From: TMED109 sp002684605 | GTDB taxonomy: Bacteria; Pseudomonadota; Alphaproteobacteria; TMED109 | Assembly (NCBI GenBank): GCA_913046335.1 | Contig: CAJWSU010000018.1 | Span: 1 to 25,086, forward strand | Length of the DNA: 25,086 nucleotides | Reading direction: 5' to 3' | In this document: piece after piece, positions 8,417 through 15,937 of the stretch | Numbering within the stretch: position 1 is the stretch's first letter | Layout of the letters: each line of letters opens with the position of its first letter | Program-made: the position numbers and the translations under genes | The notes under the pieces: model-generated | Told to the model about the DNA's origin: nothing | Seen by the model: only the letters and a program-made list of their open reading frames with translations | The model's database searches: none

Positions 8417-8432
8417 ATGCATTATAATGCAT
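8417..8432. promoter_or_regulatory. Probable BoxR operator overlapping divergent -10 boxes
   Basis: The 16-base sequence is a perfect palindrome of the form A-TGCA-TTATAA-TGCA-T. It sits midway in the 93-bp gap between the flavodoxin start (8376) and boxR (8470). The TGCA-N6-TGCA layout matches the operator type I recall for the related regulators BzdR and BoxR. The palindrome also contains TATAAT on each strand (8423-8428 plus, 8421-8426 minus), so it could provide the -10 of both divergent promoters while being covered by the repressor. Neither -35 is strong. A run of A (8391-8399) and a run of T (8445-8456 region) flank it. Confidence 0.72.
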
Positions 8433-8469
8433 AAATTACCATTTTGTTTTTTTTTTGTAAATAATAAAT

Positions 8470-9360
8470 ATGAATATTAAAAATTTTTCACTTACTTCTA
8501 TAAAAAATATAGAAAAAGAGAAGTTATTATTAGATGAATTAGGGTTTATAATAAGAAAGTATAGATCACAGAGAGGTTTAAGCAGACAAATGTTAGCAAC
8601 AAAGTCTAATATTTCGTTAAGATACCTAGCTCAGTTAGAAGGAGGAAGTGGAAATCCTAGTATTACTATACTTAAAAATATAGCCTACGCACTAAACATT
8701 ACTTTAGAAAATCTTCTATTTGCTAATTCTTATAAAGATAAAAAAGTAGACTATATCAAGAAAAAAATTGATCACTATGAAAAACATCAAATCACAGCAT
8801 TATTAGAGTTAATAGATAATATTGATAAGAAAAAAACTATTAAAATAAATAAAAATAAAATTGCATTAATTGGACTTAGAGGTGCAGGAAAGTCAACTTT
8901 AGGTAACATGTATAGTAAAGAATTTAAAATTCCTATTTATGAAATAACTAAAGAGATAGAAAAAATTGGTGGAATGAATATAAATGAAATTATAGAGTTT
9001 GGGGGGCAAGGTATGTATCGAAGATTAGAATATACCGCAATTCATAATTTATACAAAAAAAATAAGAAGCTTATTATTTTAACAGGTGGGAGCGTAGTAT
9101 CAGAAAAAGAAACCTTTAACTTCCTGTTAAAAAACTTTTATACTGTATGGATAAAAGCTAGCCCTAAAGAACATATGAAAAGAGTAATTAAACAAGGAGA
9201 CCTTAGGCCTATTAGCTCTAACCCCAAGGCCATGGAAGACTTAAATAATATATTAAAAGAGAGACAACATTTATATTCTAAAGCGTCTGAAATAGTAAAT
9301 ACAGAAAATAAAGATAAAATTTTTTCTTATAAAGATTTAGTAAGCAAAATTAAAAATTAA
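8470..9360 (+). CDS. boxR: BoxR, benzoyl-CoA-responsive transcriptional repressor
   Basis: The 296-residue protein joins an N-terminal XRE/Cro helix-turn-helix (about 26-84, with RGLSRQMLATKSNIS and RYLAQLEGG) to a C-terminal shikimate-kinase-like P-loop domain (about 130-296). The Walker A motif GLRGAGKS is at 135-142, with LTGGSVV at 204-210 and the RP-containing lid near 246. This fusion is diagnostic of the BzdR/BoxR family, in which the kinase-like domain has been turned into a sensor for benzoyl-CoA. Known members repress the bzd or box promoters until benzoyl-CoA accumulates. The gene is transcribed away from the operator at 8417-8432, so it is probably autoregulated. No good Shine-Dalgarno precedes the ATG. 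Downstream, boxC follows after a 49-bp gap that carries a second operator-like site. Confidence 0.93.
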   Translation: MNIKNFSLTSIKNIEKEKLLLDELGFIIRKYRSQRGLSRQMLATKSNISLRYLAQLEGGSGNPSITILKNIAYALNITLENLLFANSYKDKKVDYIKKKIDHYEKHQITALLELIDNIDKKKTIKINKNKIALIGLRGAGKSTLGNMYSKEFKIPIYEITKEIEKIGGMNINEIIEFGGQGMYRRLEYTAIHNLYKKNKKLIILTGGSVVSEKETFNFLLKNFYTVWIKASPKEHMKRVIKQGDLRPISSNPKAMEDLNNILKERQHLYSKASEIVNTENKDKIFSYKDLVSKIKN

Positions 9361-9381
9361 TTCTTTTCTATTTTAATATTA

Positions 9382-9395
9382 TGTATTATAATGCA
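9382..9395. promoter_or_regulatory. Second BoxR-like half-conserved operator before boxC
   Basis: TGTA-TTATAA-TGCA differs by one base from the core of the palindrome at 8417-8432 and shares the same central TTATAA, which also gives TATAAT at 9387-9392. It lies between the boxR stop (9360) and the boxC ribosome binding site (9398-9402). A promoter using this TATAAT would start transcription at or inside the Shine-Dalgarno, so the site may act as a roadblock operator or secondary binding site rather than as a normal promoter. It could also be a chance AT-rich match. Confidence 0.5.
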
Positions 9396-9409
9396 CTAGG
9401 AGAAAAATA

Positions 9410-11059
9410 TTGATTACATTTGAAAGAGATTATGATGACTATAAACATTGGTCATTAGATATTGCAGATGAAAAAGCAACTTTGTACCTAGATGTAGCAG
9501 AAAAGGAAGGAATAAAACCAGGTTATGAATTGAAGCTTAATTCTTATGATCTAGGTGTCGATATAGAGTTAAACGATATTGTCCAAAGAATTAGATTCGA
9601 GCACCCGAAAGTAAAAGTAGTTGTGATTACATCTAAGCAAGAAAAAAACTTTTCCGCAGGGGCTAATATTTATATGTTAGGAATGTCTGAACACTCTTGG
9701 AAAGTAAACTTTTGTAAATTTACCAACGAAACAAGAAATGGTTTTGAAGATTCAAGCAATAATGGATCTATAAAATTTATAGCTGCAATAAATGGTATAT
9801 GTGCTGGTGGAGGTTATGAAGTTGCATTAGCATGTGATGAAATTTTATTAGTTGATGATAGGTCAAGCACAGTCAGTCTCCCGGAAGTGCCTTTATTAGG
9901 TGTATTGCCTGGTACTGGGGGTATTACTAGATTAATAGACAAAAGAAATATGAGAAAAGATTTAGCTGATATTTTTTGCACCAATGCAGATGGTGTTAGA
10001 GGAAAAAAATCTTTGGATTGGAATTTAGTCGATTACATAGCGCCTCCATCAAAGTTTAAAGAATTAATAAATGAAAGAGTATTACAAGTTGCTAAATTAG
10101 TTAAATTACGTAATGGAGAAGAAGGCGTAAAACTTGATAAATTAAATCGCAAAATTACTGAAAGTAGCATTTGTTATGAAACTATATCATGTTTAATTAA
10201 TAGAGAATCTAGGTTAGCTGAAATAAATATAATAGGTCCTAAGGATAATGAAGTATTAGAACTAGGTGATATAATTAAAAAAGGTTGCGATTGGTGGGTT
10301 CTTAAGTTTATAAGAGAGCTTGATGATTTAATTCTTATGCTTAGAACTAATGAATTAGAAATAGGTGTATTAACAATAAAAACTAAAGGTTCTTTAGATA
10401 ATATTAATAAAATTTCTAAAGGCTTAGAAACTAATAAAAACAATTGGTTAGTTAACGAAACTATAGGATTAATTAGAAGAACATTTTCTAGGTTAGACAT
10501 TTCATCGAGATCAATTTTTACAATTATTGATAACGAAAGTTGTTTTGGAGGTTTTTTATCAGAATTAGTTTTTTGTGCTGATAGAACATATATGATTAAT
10601 AATGCTCTTTTAGACAACAATAAAAATGGCCCCTTTATAAGCCTATGTGCGTTAAATTTTAAGTCTCTTGAAATGGTTAATGGCCAAACTAGGTTAGAAA
10701 CAAGGTTTAATTCTAATACAAAAAAAATAAAAGAATTAGAAACTTTATCTGAACAACTTCTTAACACAGAAGAGGCATATAAAGCTGAACTTATTACTAT
10801 AATACCTGATGATTTAGATTGGGCTGATGAAATAAGGTTAAGCCTAGAAGAAAGAACTTCTTTTTCTCCAGATGCGCTTACTGGTTTAGAAGCAAACCTT
10901 AGGTTTCCAGGGAAAGAATCATGCGAAACAAAAATCTTCGGAAGGTTATCGGCTTGGCAAAATTGGATTTTTAATAGGCCTAATGCTTCAAGTGATAAAG
11001 GTGCACTAAAGATGTTTGGAACAGGTTCAAAAGCTAAATTCGATAACAAAAGGGTATAA
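9410..11059 (+). CDS. boxC: Benzoyl-CoA-dihydrodiol lyase / 2,3-epoxybenzoyl-CoA dihydrolase
   Basis: BoxC opens the ring of 2,3-epoxybenzoyl-CoA hydrolytically, releasing formate and giving 3,4-dehydroadipyl-CoA semialdehyde. The 549-residue length equals that of known BoxC proteins (about 550). The N-terminal crotonase core shows the oxyanion segment FSAGANIYML at 81-90, GICAGGGYEVALACDEI from 129, and SLPEVPLLGVLPGTGG around 156-171, with acidic residues E137 and E159 in catalytic-looking positions. A second, diverged crotonase-like region follows, and the C-terminus ends with GTGSKAKFDNKRV. Translation starts at TTG with AGGAG 7 bp upstream; no in-frame ATG gives a better start. boxB begins one base after the stop, so the two are translated together. 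The protein is cytoplasmic. Confidence 0.93.
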   Translation: MITFERDYDDYKHWSLDIADEKATLYLDVAEKEGIKPGYELKLNSYDLGVDIELNDIVQRIRFEHPKVKVVVITSKQEKNFSAGANIYMLGMSEHSWKVNFCKFTNETRNGFEDSSNNGSIKFIAAINGICAGGGYEVALACDEILLVDDRSSTVSLPEVPLLGVLPGTGGITRLIDKRNMRKDLADIFCTNADGVRGKKSLDWNLVDYIAPPSKFKELINERVLQVAKLVKLRNGEEGVKLDKLNRKITESSICYETISCLINRESRLAEINIIGPKDNEVLELGDIIKKGCDWWVLKFIRELDDLILMLRTNELEIGVLTIKTKGSLDNINKISKGLETNKNNWLVNETIGLIRRTFSRLDISSRSIFTIIDNESCFGGFLSELVFCADRTYMINNALLDNNKNGPFISLCALNFKSLEMVNGQTRLETRFNSNTKKIKELETLSEQLLNTEEAYKAELITIIPDDLDWADEIRLSLEERTSFSPDALTGLEANLRFPGKESCETKIFGRLSAWQNWIFNRPNASSDKGALKMFGTGSKAKFDNKRV

Positions 11060-11060
11060 A

Positions 11061-12485
11061 ATGACAACACTAAATTATAATGAGTTAATTCCTAACAATA
11101 TAGATTTAAGTACAGATAAATCTTTACAAAGAGCCTTAGAACACTGGCAACCTAAATTTAAAGGTTGGTGGAATGAAATGGGCCCTGAAGGGTTTCAGTC
11201 TCAAGACGTTTACTTAAGAACAGCTACTTCTGTTGACTCTAATGGTTGGGCAACTTATGGAAAGGTAAAAATGCCCGATTATAGATGGGGAATATTTTTA
11301 GCTGATCCTATCAAAGAAAAGAAAATACATTTTGGAGATAATATAGGAAAACCTGTTTGGCAAGAGGTGCCAGGAGATTATAGATCAGTTCTTAGAAGAT
11401 TGATCGTTACGCAAGGCGATACAGAACCTGCATCAGTCGAACAACAAAGACTATTAGGTAAAACTTGTCCTTCTATATTTGATTTAAGAAATTTATTTCA
11501 AGTAAATGTCGAAGAAGGTAGACATTTATGGGCAATGGTATATTTACTTCATGCTTACTTTGGAAGAGATGGTAGAGAGGAAGCAGAGTCATTACTAGAG
11601 AGAAACTCTGGAGATGAAGATAACCCTAGGATTTTAGGTACATTTAACGAACCTATAACTGACTGGGTAAGCTTTTTTATGTTTACATACTTTACAGATA
11701 GAGACGGAAAATACCAATTAAAATCTTTAGCTGAAAGTAGCTTTGATCCCTTAGCTAGAACCTGCCAGTTTATGCTTACTGAAGAAGCGCATCATATGCA
11801 AGTAGGAGAGTCTGGAATTACCAGGATGATTGAAAGAACATTAGAAGTTATGAAAAAAAATAAAACTGATTCAATTGATACTATAAGAAATGCTGGAGCT
11901 GTAGATTTGCAAACTATTCAAAAGTATATAAATTTCTGGTTTTCTTCTTCATTAGACTTGTTTGGTTCAGAAATATCTAGCAATGCCGCAACAGCATTTG
12001 CAAATGGTCTAAAAGGAAGACCTGACGAATTTAGATATGAAGACCACTCCGAAAAAAACAGTTATCTAAAAATCGAAAACTTCGTAGATAACAAATCAGT
12101 TATACAAGATGTTCCTATGAGAAATGCAATGAATGAAATTACCAGAAGAGCTTACGTTAGTGACTGTGAAATTGGTATAAAAAGATGGAATCGTCTTATA
12201 TCTAAATATGGTTATGAATATAACCTTGCACTCCCTTCAACTAAATTCAGAAGAAATATTGGATTATGGGCTAATTTACCCATAGGCCCAAAGGGTGATT
12301 TTATTAAAAAGGAAAGTTATACTAAATCCTTGAAAAATTGGTTACCTTCTGATAGTGACAAAGCTTTTATAAATAGTTTAATGGTTCAAGTAACAGAGTT
12401 AGGTAAAACAGCTAGTTGGATAGCTGCACCTAGAAGAGGTATTAACAATCAGAATGTAGATTATAGTTATGTCGACTTAATGTAA
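11061..12485 (+). CDS. boxB: Benzoyl-CoA 2,3-epoxidase, diiron oxygenase component
   Basis: BoxB uses O2 and two electrons to convert benzoyl-CoA to its 2,3-epoxide. The ATG at 11061 is chosen because AGGG lies just upstream (11051-11054) and it gives 474 residues, the length of characterised BoxB; the longer reading from 11016 overlaps boxC and has no family support. Candidate diiron ligands are all present: E122, E152, H155 (EEGRH), D213, E242 and H245 (EEAHH). They match, with a constant offset of two, the six ligands I recall for the Azoarcus enzyme (E120, E150, H153, D211, E240, H243). The gene sits one base after boxC. BoxB normally receives electrons from BoxA, which is missing here. 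It converges on the aldehyde dehydrogenase gene with 11 bp between stops and no hairpin terminator. Confidence 0.95.
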   Translation: MTTLNYNELIPNNIDLSTDKSLQRALEHWQPKFKGWWNEMGPEGFQSQDVYLRTATSVDSNGWATYGKVKMPDYRWGIFLADPIKEKKIHFGDNIGKPVWQEVPGDYRSVLRRLIVTQGDTEPASVEQQRLLGKTCPSIFDLRNLFQVNVEEGRHLWAMVYLLHAYFGRDGREEAESLLERNSGDEDNPRILGTFNEPITDWVSFFMFTYFTDRDGKYQLKSLAESSFDPLARTCQFMLTEEAHHMQVGESGITRMIERTLEVMKKNKTDSIDTIRNAGAVDLQTIQKYINFWFSSSLDLFGSEISSNAATAFANGLKGRPDEFRYEDHSEKNSYLKIENFVDNKSVIQDVPMRNAMNEITRRAYVSDCEIGIKRWNRLISKYGYEYNLALPSTKFRRNIGLWANLPIGPKGDFIKKESYTKSLKNWLPSDSDKAFINSLMVQVTELGKTASWIAAPRRGINNQNVDYSYVDLM

Positions 12486-12496
12486 TAATATAAAAT

Positions 12497-13924
12497 TTAT
12501 TTATTTATGCCTATAACAGATTTTAACTCAAGAAAATCTTCTATACCATATTCACCCCATTCTCGTCCATTACCTGACATTTTATAGCCACCAAACGGAA
12601 GAGACTGATCCACAGGTGCATAATTAATATGCATCATTCCTGTTCTTATTTTTGATGAAATTTCTTTTGCTTTATCCAGGTTTTCGGTCGATATATATCC
12701 AGCCAACCCATAATTACTATCATTAGCAATATTTATTGCCTCTTCTTCATTCTCATAACCTAAAATACTCAATACAGGCCCAAATATTTCCTCTTTAGCA
12801 ACAATCATATCAGAAGTAACATTAGCAAATATTGTAGGGCTCAAAAAGTAACCTTCATTGATATTCTCTGGCATTTCTATACCTCCTGTTATCAAACTAG
12901 CACCCTCTTCTATTCCCTTTTTAATATAACCTTTAACACTATTAAACTGAGTTTCACTAACTAAAGGTCCTACTGAAGTAGTTTCATTTAATGGATCTCC
13001 TACTATTAATTTATTAACAGTTGCTTTAGCAATTTCTATTACTTCTTCCATTTTATTTAAAGGAACTAGCATCCTTGTTGGAGCGTTACATGATTGACCA
13101 GTATTATTCATACAATGAAACACCCCTTTAGAAACTGCTTTATTTAAGTCTGCGTCAGCTAAAATGATATTAGCAGACTTTCCACCTAATTCTTGAGTTA
13201 CTCTTTTGACAGTATCAGCTGAGTTTTTTGCAACAGCAATACCTGCATTTGTTGAACCTGTAAAAGACATCATATCTATATCTTGATGTTTACTCATATC
13301 AGTTCCAGTGTCTGCACCATTTCCATTAATCATATTAAAAACACCATCTGGCAAGCCAGCTTCATTTAATATATCAGAAAATACTATTGCGCTTAATGGT
13401 GCTATTTCACTTGGCTTTAGTACCATTGTACAGCCAGCAGCTAATGCAGGAGCGACCTTACATGAAATTTGATTTAAAGGCCAATTCCAAGGAGTAATTA
13501 GTCCACATACTCCTACTGGTTCTTTTATTACTAACGAGGAATTTATTTCCTTTTCAAAATTATAGTTTTCTAAGGTTTTTTTAGCTTGAATAAAATGCCC
13601 TAAGCCAGAAGGAACTTGAGCTTTTGTAGATAATGTAATAGGAGCTCCCATTTCAGTTGTAATAGCACTAGCTAACTCAGGCATTCTTTTTTTGTACACA
13701 TTAATTATATTTTCTAATAGTTCTATTTTTTCTTGCTTAGAAAATTTGGAGAATGCTTTAAATGCTTCCTTTGCAGACATAACAGCAAGATTTAAATCTT
13801 TCTCATTAGCTAAAGAAATTTGACATATTACTTTTTCATTAGAAGGGTTTATAACATCTAATAAATTAGTTGAATCAGGGTTTATCCATGATCCATTTAT
13901 ATAAAACATTTTAGAATTTTTCAT
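12497..13924 (-). CDS. NAD(P)-dependent aldehyde dehydrogenase
   Basis: This 475-residue ALDH-superfamily enzyme has the cofactor-site Asn147 in TPWNWP, the lysine-containing KPSE loop at 170-173, the FTGST turn, the general base Glu245 in ELGGKS and the catalytic Cys279 in NTGQSC. The type is the generic aliphatic or betaine-aldehyde group rather than the longer BoxD/PaaZ-like semialdehyde dehydrogenase of box clusters. The start lies 11 bp after the thiC stop on the same strand, so it is probably part of the thiC transcript and exposed to the TPP riboswitch. It converges with boxB. It could still oxidise 3,4-dehydroadipyl-CoA semialdehyde, a step otherwise without a candidate in the window. 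Its strand and operon argue against co-regulation with box. The substrate is undetermined. Confidence 0.9.
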   Translation of the reverse strand: MKNSKMFYINGSWINPDSTNLLDVINPSNEKVICQISLANEKDLNLAVMSAKEAFKAFSKFSKQEKIELLENIINVYKKRMPELASAITTEMGAPITLSTKAQVPSGLGHFIQAKKTLENYNFEKEINSSLVIKEPVGVCGLITPWNWPLNQISCKVAPALAAGCTMVLKPSEIAPLSAIVFSDILNEAGLPDGVFNMINGNGADTGTDMSKHQDIDMMSFTGSTNAGIAVAKNSADTVKRVTQELGGKSANIILADADLNKAVSKGVFHCMNNTGQSCNAPTRMLVPLNKMEEVIEIAKATVNKLIVGDPLNETTSVGPLVSETQFNSVKGYIKKGIEEGASLITGGIEMPENINEGYFLSPTIFANVTSDMIVAKEEIFGPVLSILGYENEEEAINIANDSNYGLAGYISTENLDKAKEISSKIRTGMMHINYAPVDQSLPFGGYKMSGNGREWGEYGIEDFLELKSVIGINK

Positions 13925-13935
13925 AAATAATCTCT

Positions 13936-15729
13936 CTATTTTATTTCATTAATACTATTTTGAGACACATACAAGTCTCCTTTTTTCTTAAACTCTTTAG
14001 ACATTTTCTCATAACCTTCATTTTTCAAAGAAGCTTCTTTTCTTATATCATGAGAAATTCTCATTGAACAAAATTTAGGTCCACACATAGAACAAAAGTG
14101 TGCTGTTTTATGAGCTTCTTTGGGCAAAGTTTGATCATGAAAGTCCTTAGCAGTATCTGGGTCTAAAGATAAATTAAACTGATCTTCCCATCTAAACTCA
14201 AACCTAGCTCTAGAAAGAGCATCATCTCTTTTTTGAGCACCTGGCATTCCTTTTGCTAAATCAGCAGCATGTGCAGCAATTTTATAAGTAATAACACCTG
14301 TCTTTACGTCCTTTTTGTCAGGTAGACCCAAATGCTCTTTTGGTGTTACATAACAAAGCATAGCACAGCCAAACCAACCTATCATCGCAGCACCTACTCC
14401 AGAAGTAATATGATCATAACCAGGTGCAATGTCTGTAGTTAGGGGACCTAATGTATAGAAAGGAGCCTCATGGCAGTATTCTAACTGTTTATCCATATTT
14501 TCCTTTATTTTATGCATAGCAACGTGACCTGGTCCTTCAATCATAACTTGGCAGTCTTTTTTCCAAGCAATTTTAGTTAAATCACCAAGAGTTTTAAGTT
14601 CAGCAAACTGGGCTTCATCATTAGCATCAGCTATAGAGCCTGGTCTAAGCCCATCTCCTAAGGAAAAACTTACATCATATTTATTGCAAATATCACATAT
14701 TTCATCAAAGTGTTCATAAAGAAAGCTCTCTTTATGGTGATGTAAACACCACTTAGCTATAATAGAACCACCTCTAGAAACAATTCCTGTAACTCTATTA
14801 ATTGTCATAGGAATCATATGTAATCTAATACCTGAATGAATAGTAAAATAATCTACTCCTTGTTCTGCTTGTTCAATTAAAGTATCTCTGTAAACCTCCC
14901 AATTTAAATCTTCAGCTATTCCATTTACTTTTTCTAAAGCTTGATATATTGGTACAGTACCTATTGGAACTGGAGAGTTTCTTATAATCCACTCTCTAGT
15001 ATTGTGTATATGTTTTCCTGTTGATAAGTCCATGACAGTATCTGCTCCCCATCTTATAGACCATATCATTTTTTCTACTTCTTCTTCCATAGATGAGCTC
15101 ACTGCAGAGGTTCCCATATTAGCATTAATTTTAACTAAAAAATTCCTTCCTATTATCATAGGTTCTAATTCTAAATGATTGATATTACTAGGTATAATAG
15201 CTCTTCCTTTAGCTATTTCTTCTCTCACAAATTCTGCTGTAACTCTATTAGGAATACTTGCTCCCCAATCCCTTCCATCTCTTTCCTCTAAGCCTTGTCT
15301 CAACTGATTTTCTCTTACAGCAACATATTCCATTTCAGGGGTAATTATTCCATTTTTTGCATAATATAATTGTGTTATGCCTGCACCTTTTTTTGCTTTT
15401 AAAGGCTTATATTTTATTGGGAAGTCAGGCACTTTTGTATTCTTATCATAATTATGGATTATTTTTCCATCATACTCTTCCGTATCATTTCTTTTACTTA
15501 CCCAATCCCTTCTTATTTTTTGAAGTCCTTTATTAATATTAATATCAATATTTTCATCAGTATATGCTCCTGAGCTATCATAAACAGTCAGAGGTTTTTC
15601 ATTAGCAGATGGATGTAATTCAATTTCTCTCATTGGCACTTTAATAAAATTATATTTTTCACCTGTAACATAAACTTTCTTGGATGCGGGCAGGCTGCCA
15701 GTAGATATTTTTTGTTTTAACTCTTTCAT
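13936..15729 (-). CDS. thiC: Phosphomethylpyrimidine synthase (HMP-P synthase)
   Basis: ThiC is the radical-SAM enzyme that rearranges 5-aminoimidazole ribotide into the hydroxymethylpyrimidine phosphate of thiamine. The 597-residue product is full length. It contains MEYVAVRENQ, the long central barrel with NRVTGIVSRGGSI and YDVSFSLGDGLRPGSIADA, MIEGPGHVAMHKI, and the C-terminal cluster ligands C546, C549 and C554 in CSMCGPKFC. The ATG at 15729 is preceded by AGGAG and, further up, by a TPP riboswitch, which settles both start and regulation. Base composition is less AT-rich than the box genes, as is usual for a strongly conserved protein. No other thiamine gene lies beside it. The downstream neighbour on the same strand is an aldehyde dehydrogenase gene. 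Confidence 0.97.
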   Translation of the reverse strand: MKELKQKISTGSLPASKKVYVTGEKYNFIKVPMREIELHPSANEKPLTVYDSSGAYTDENIDININKGLQKIRRDWVSKRNDTEEYDGKIIHNYDKNTKVPDFPIKYKPLKAKKGAGITQLYYAKNGIITPEMEYVAVRENQLRQGLEERDGRDWGASIPNRVTAEFVREEIAKGRAIIPSNINHLELEPMIIGRNFLVKINANMGTSAVSSSMEEEVEKMIWSIRWGADTVMDLSTGKHIHNTREWIIRNSPVPIGTVPIYQALEKVNGIAEDLNWEVYRDTLIEQAEQGVDYFTIHSGIRLHMIPMTINRVTGIVSRGGSIIAKWCLHHHKESFLYEHFDEICDICNKYDVSFSLGDGLRPGSIADANDEAQFAELKTLGDLTKIAWKKDCQVMIEGPGHVAMHKIKENMDKQLEYCHEAPFYTLGPLTTDIAPGYDHITSGVGAAMIGWFGCAMLCYVTPKEHLGLPDKKDVKTGVITYKIAAHAADLAKGMPGAQKRDDALSRARFEFRWEDQFNLSLDPDTAKDFHDQTLPKEAHKTAHFCSMCGPKFCSMRISHDIRKEASLKNEGYEKMSKEFKKKGDLYVSQNSINEIK

Positions 15730-15735
15730 AATAAA

Positions 15736-15751
15736 CTCCTAATATTAGAGG
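15736..15751 (-). promoter_or_regulatory. Probable Shine-Dalgarno-sequestering hairpin of the thiC riboswitch
   Basis: In the transcript, CCU (15749-15751) can pair with AGG of the thiC Shine-Dalgarno AGGAG (15736-15740) across a CUAAUAUU loop. It lies between the TPP aptamer and the thiC start and no U-run terminator follows, so translational control is more likely than transcriptional termination. The pairing is short and no competing antisequestor was worked out. Confidence 0.4.
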
Positions 15752-15767
15752 ATTATGAAAATATGAT

Positions 15768-15843
15768 ATTTGCACTTCCTCCGTCAGCATTATCTGTCAG
15801 GTACTAAGGGTATATTCTCAGCAATTAAGCACCCCTGTAGTTA
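15768..15843 (-). promoter_or_regulatory. TPP riboswitch (THI element) upstream of thiC
   Basis: On the minus strand the conserved THI-box blocks occur in order: GGGGTGC, GCTGAGA, ATACCCTT, ACCTGA, a CAG-ATAATG-CTG stem loop, then ACGGAGGAAGT. GGGT/ACCC forms P2 and CAG/CTG closes the ATAATG loop of P5. The P3 arm is very short (TGCTTAATTGC). The aptamer would bind thiamine pyrophosphate and shut off thiC, and probably the downstream aldehyde dehydrogenase gene. Confidence 0.95.
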
Positions 15844-15844
15844 T

Positions 15845-15872
15845 ATTTTATCAATTAAAACTTACTAGTCAA
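15845..15872 (-). promoter_or_regulatory. thiC: Promoter of the riboswitch-thiC transcript
   Basis: The minus strand shows -35 TTGACT (15867-15872) and -10 TAAAAT (15845-15850) with a 16-bp spacer. Predicted initiation is a few bases before the first riboswitch stem, exactly where the aptamer should begin. The promoter lies between the hflX stop (15938) and the riboswitch, so thiC need not depend on hflX transcription. Confidence 0.65.
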
Positions 15873-15937
15873 TACGGATTAAAAATAGATTAAATAAAAA
15901 GTATTAAAAAAGAAATTTAAAATTGAAAAGGATTAGA

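Noticed and set aside
11016..11060. Upstream ATG for boxB overlapping boxC
   Set aside because: The ATG at 11061 has a ribosome binding site and gives the family length; the extra 15 residues have no counterpart.
10174..11070. 298-codon open frame antisense to boxC/boxB
   Set aside because: It is fully covered by the well-supported boxC gene on the other strand, has no family features and is rich in Ser/Leu/Ile as expected of an antisense reading.
12486..12496. Possible shared terminator between boxB and the aldehyde dehydrogenase gene
   Set aside because: The 11-bp gap has no inverted repeat; any termination signal would lie within coding sequence and none was evident.
12497..13924. Calling the aldehyde dehydrogenase BoxD
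   Set aside because: Sequence type and operon (thiC, riboswitch) do not match BoxD; kept as a candidate only.
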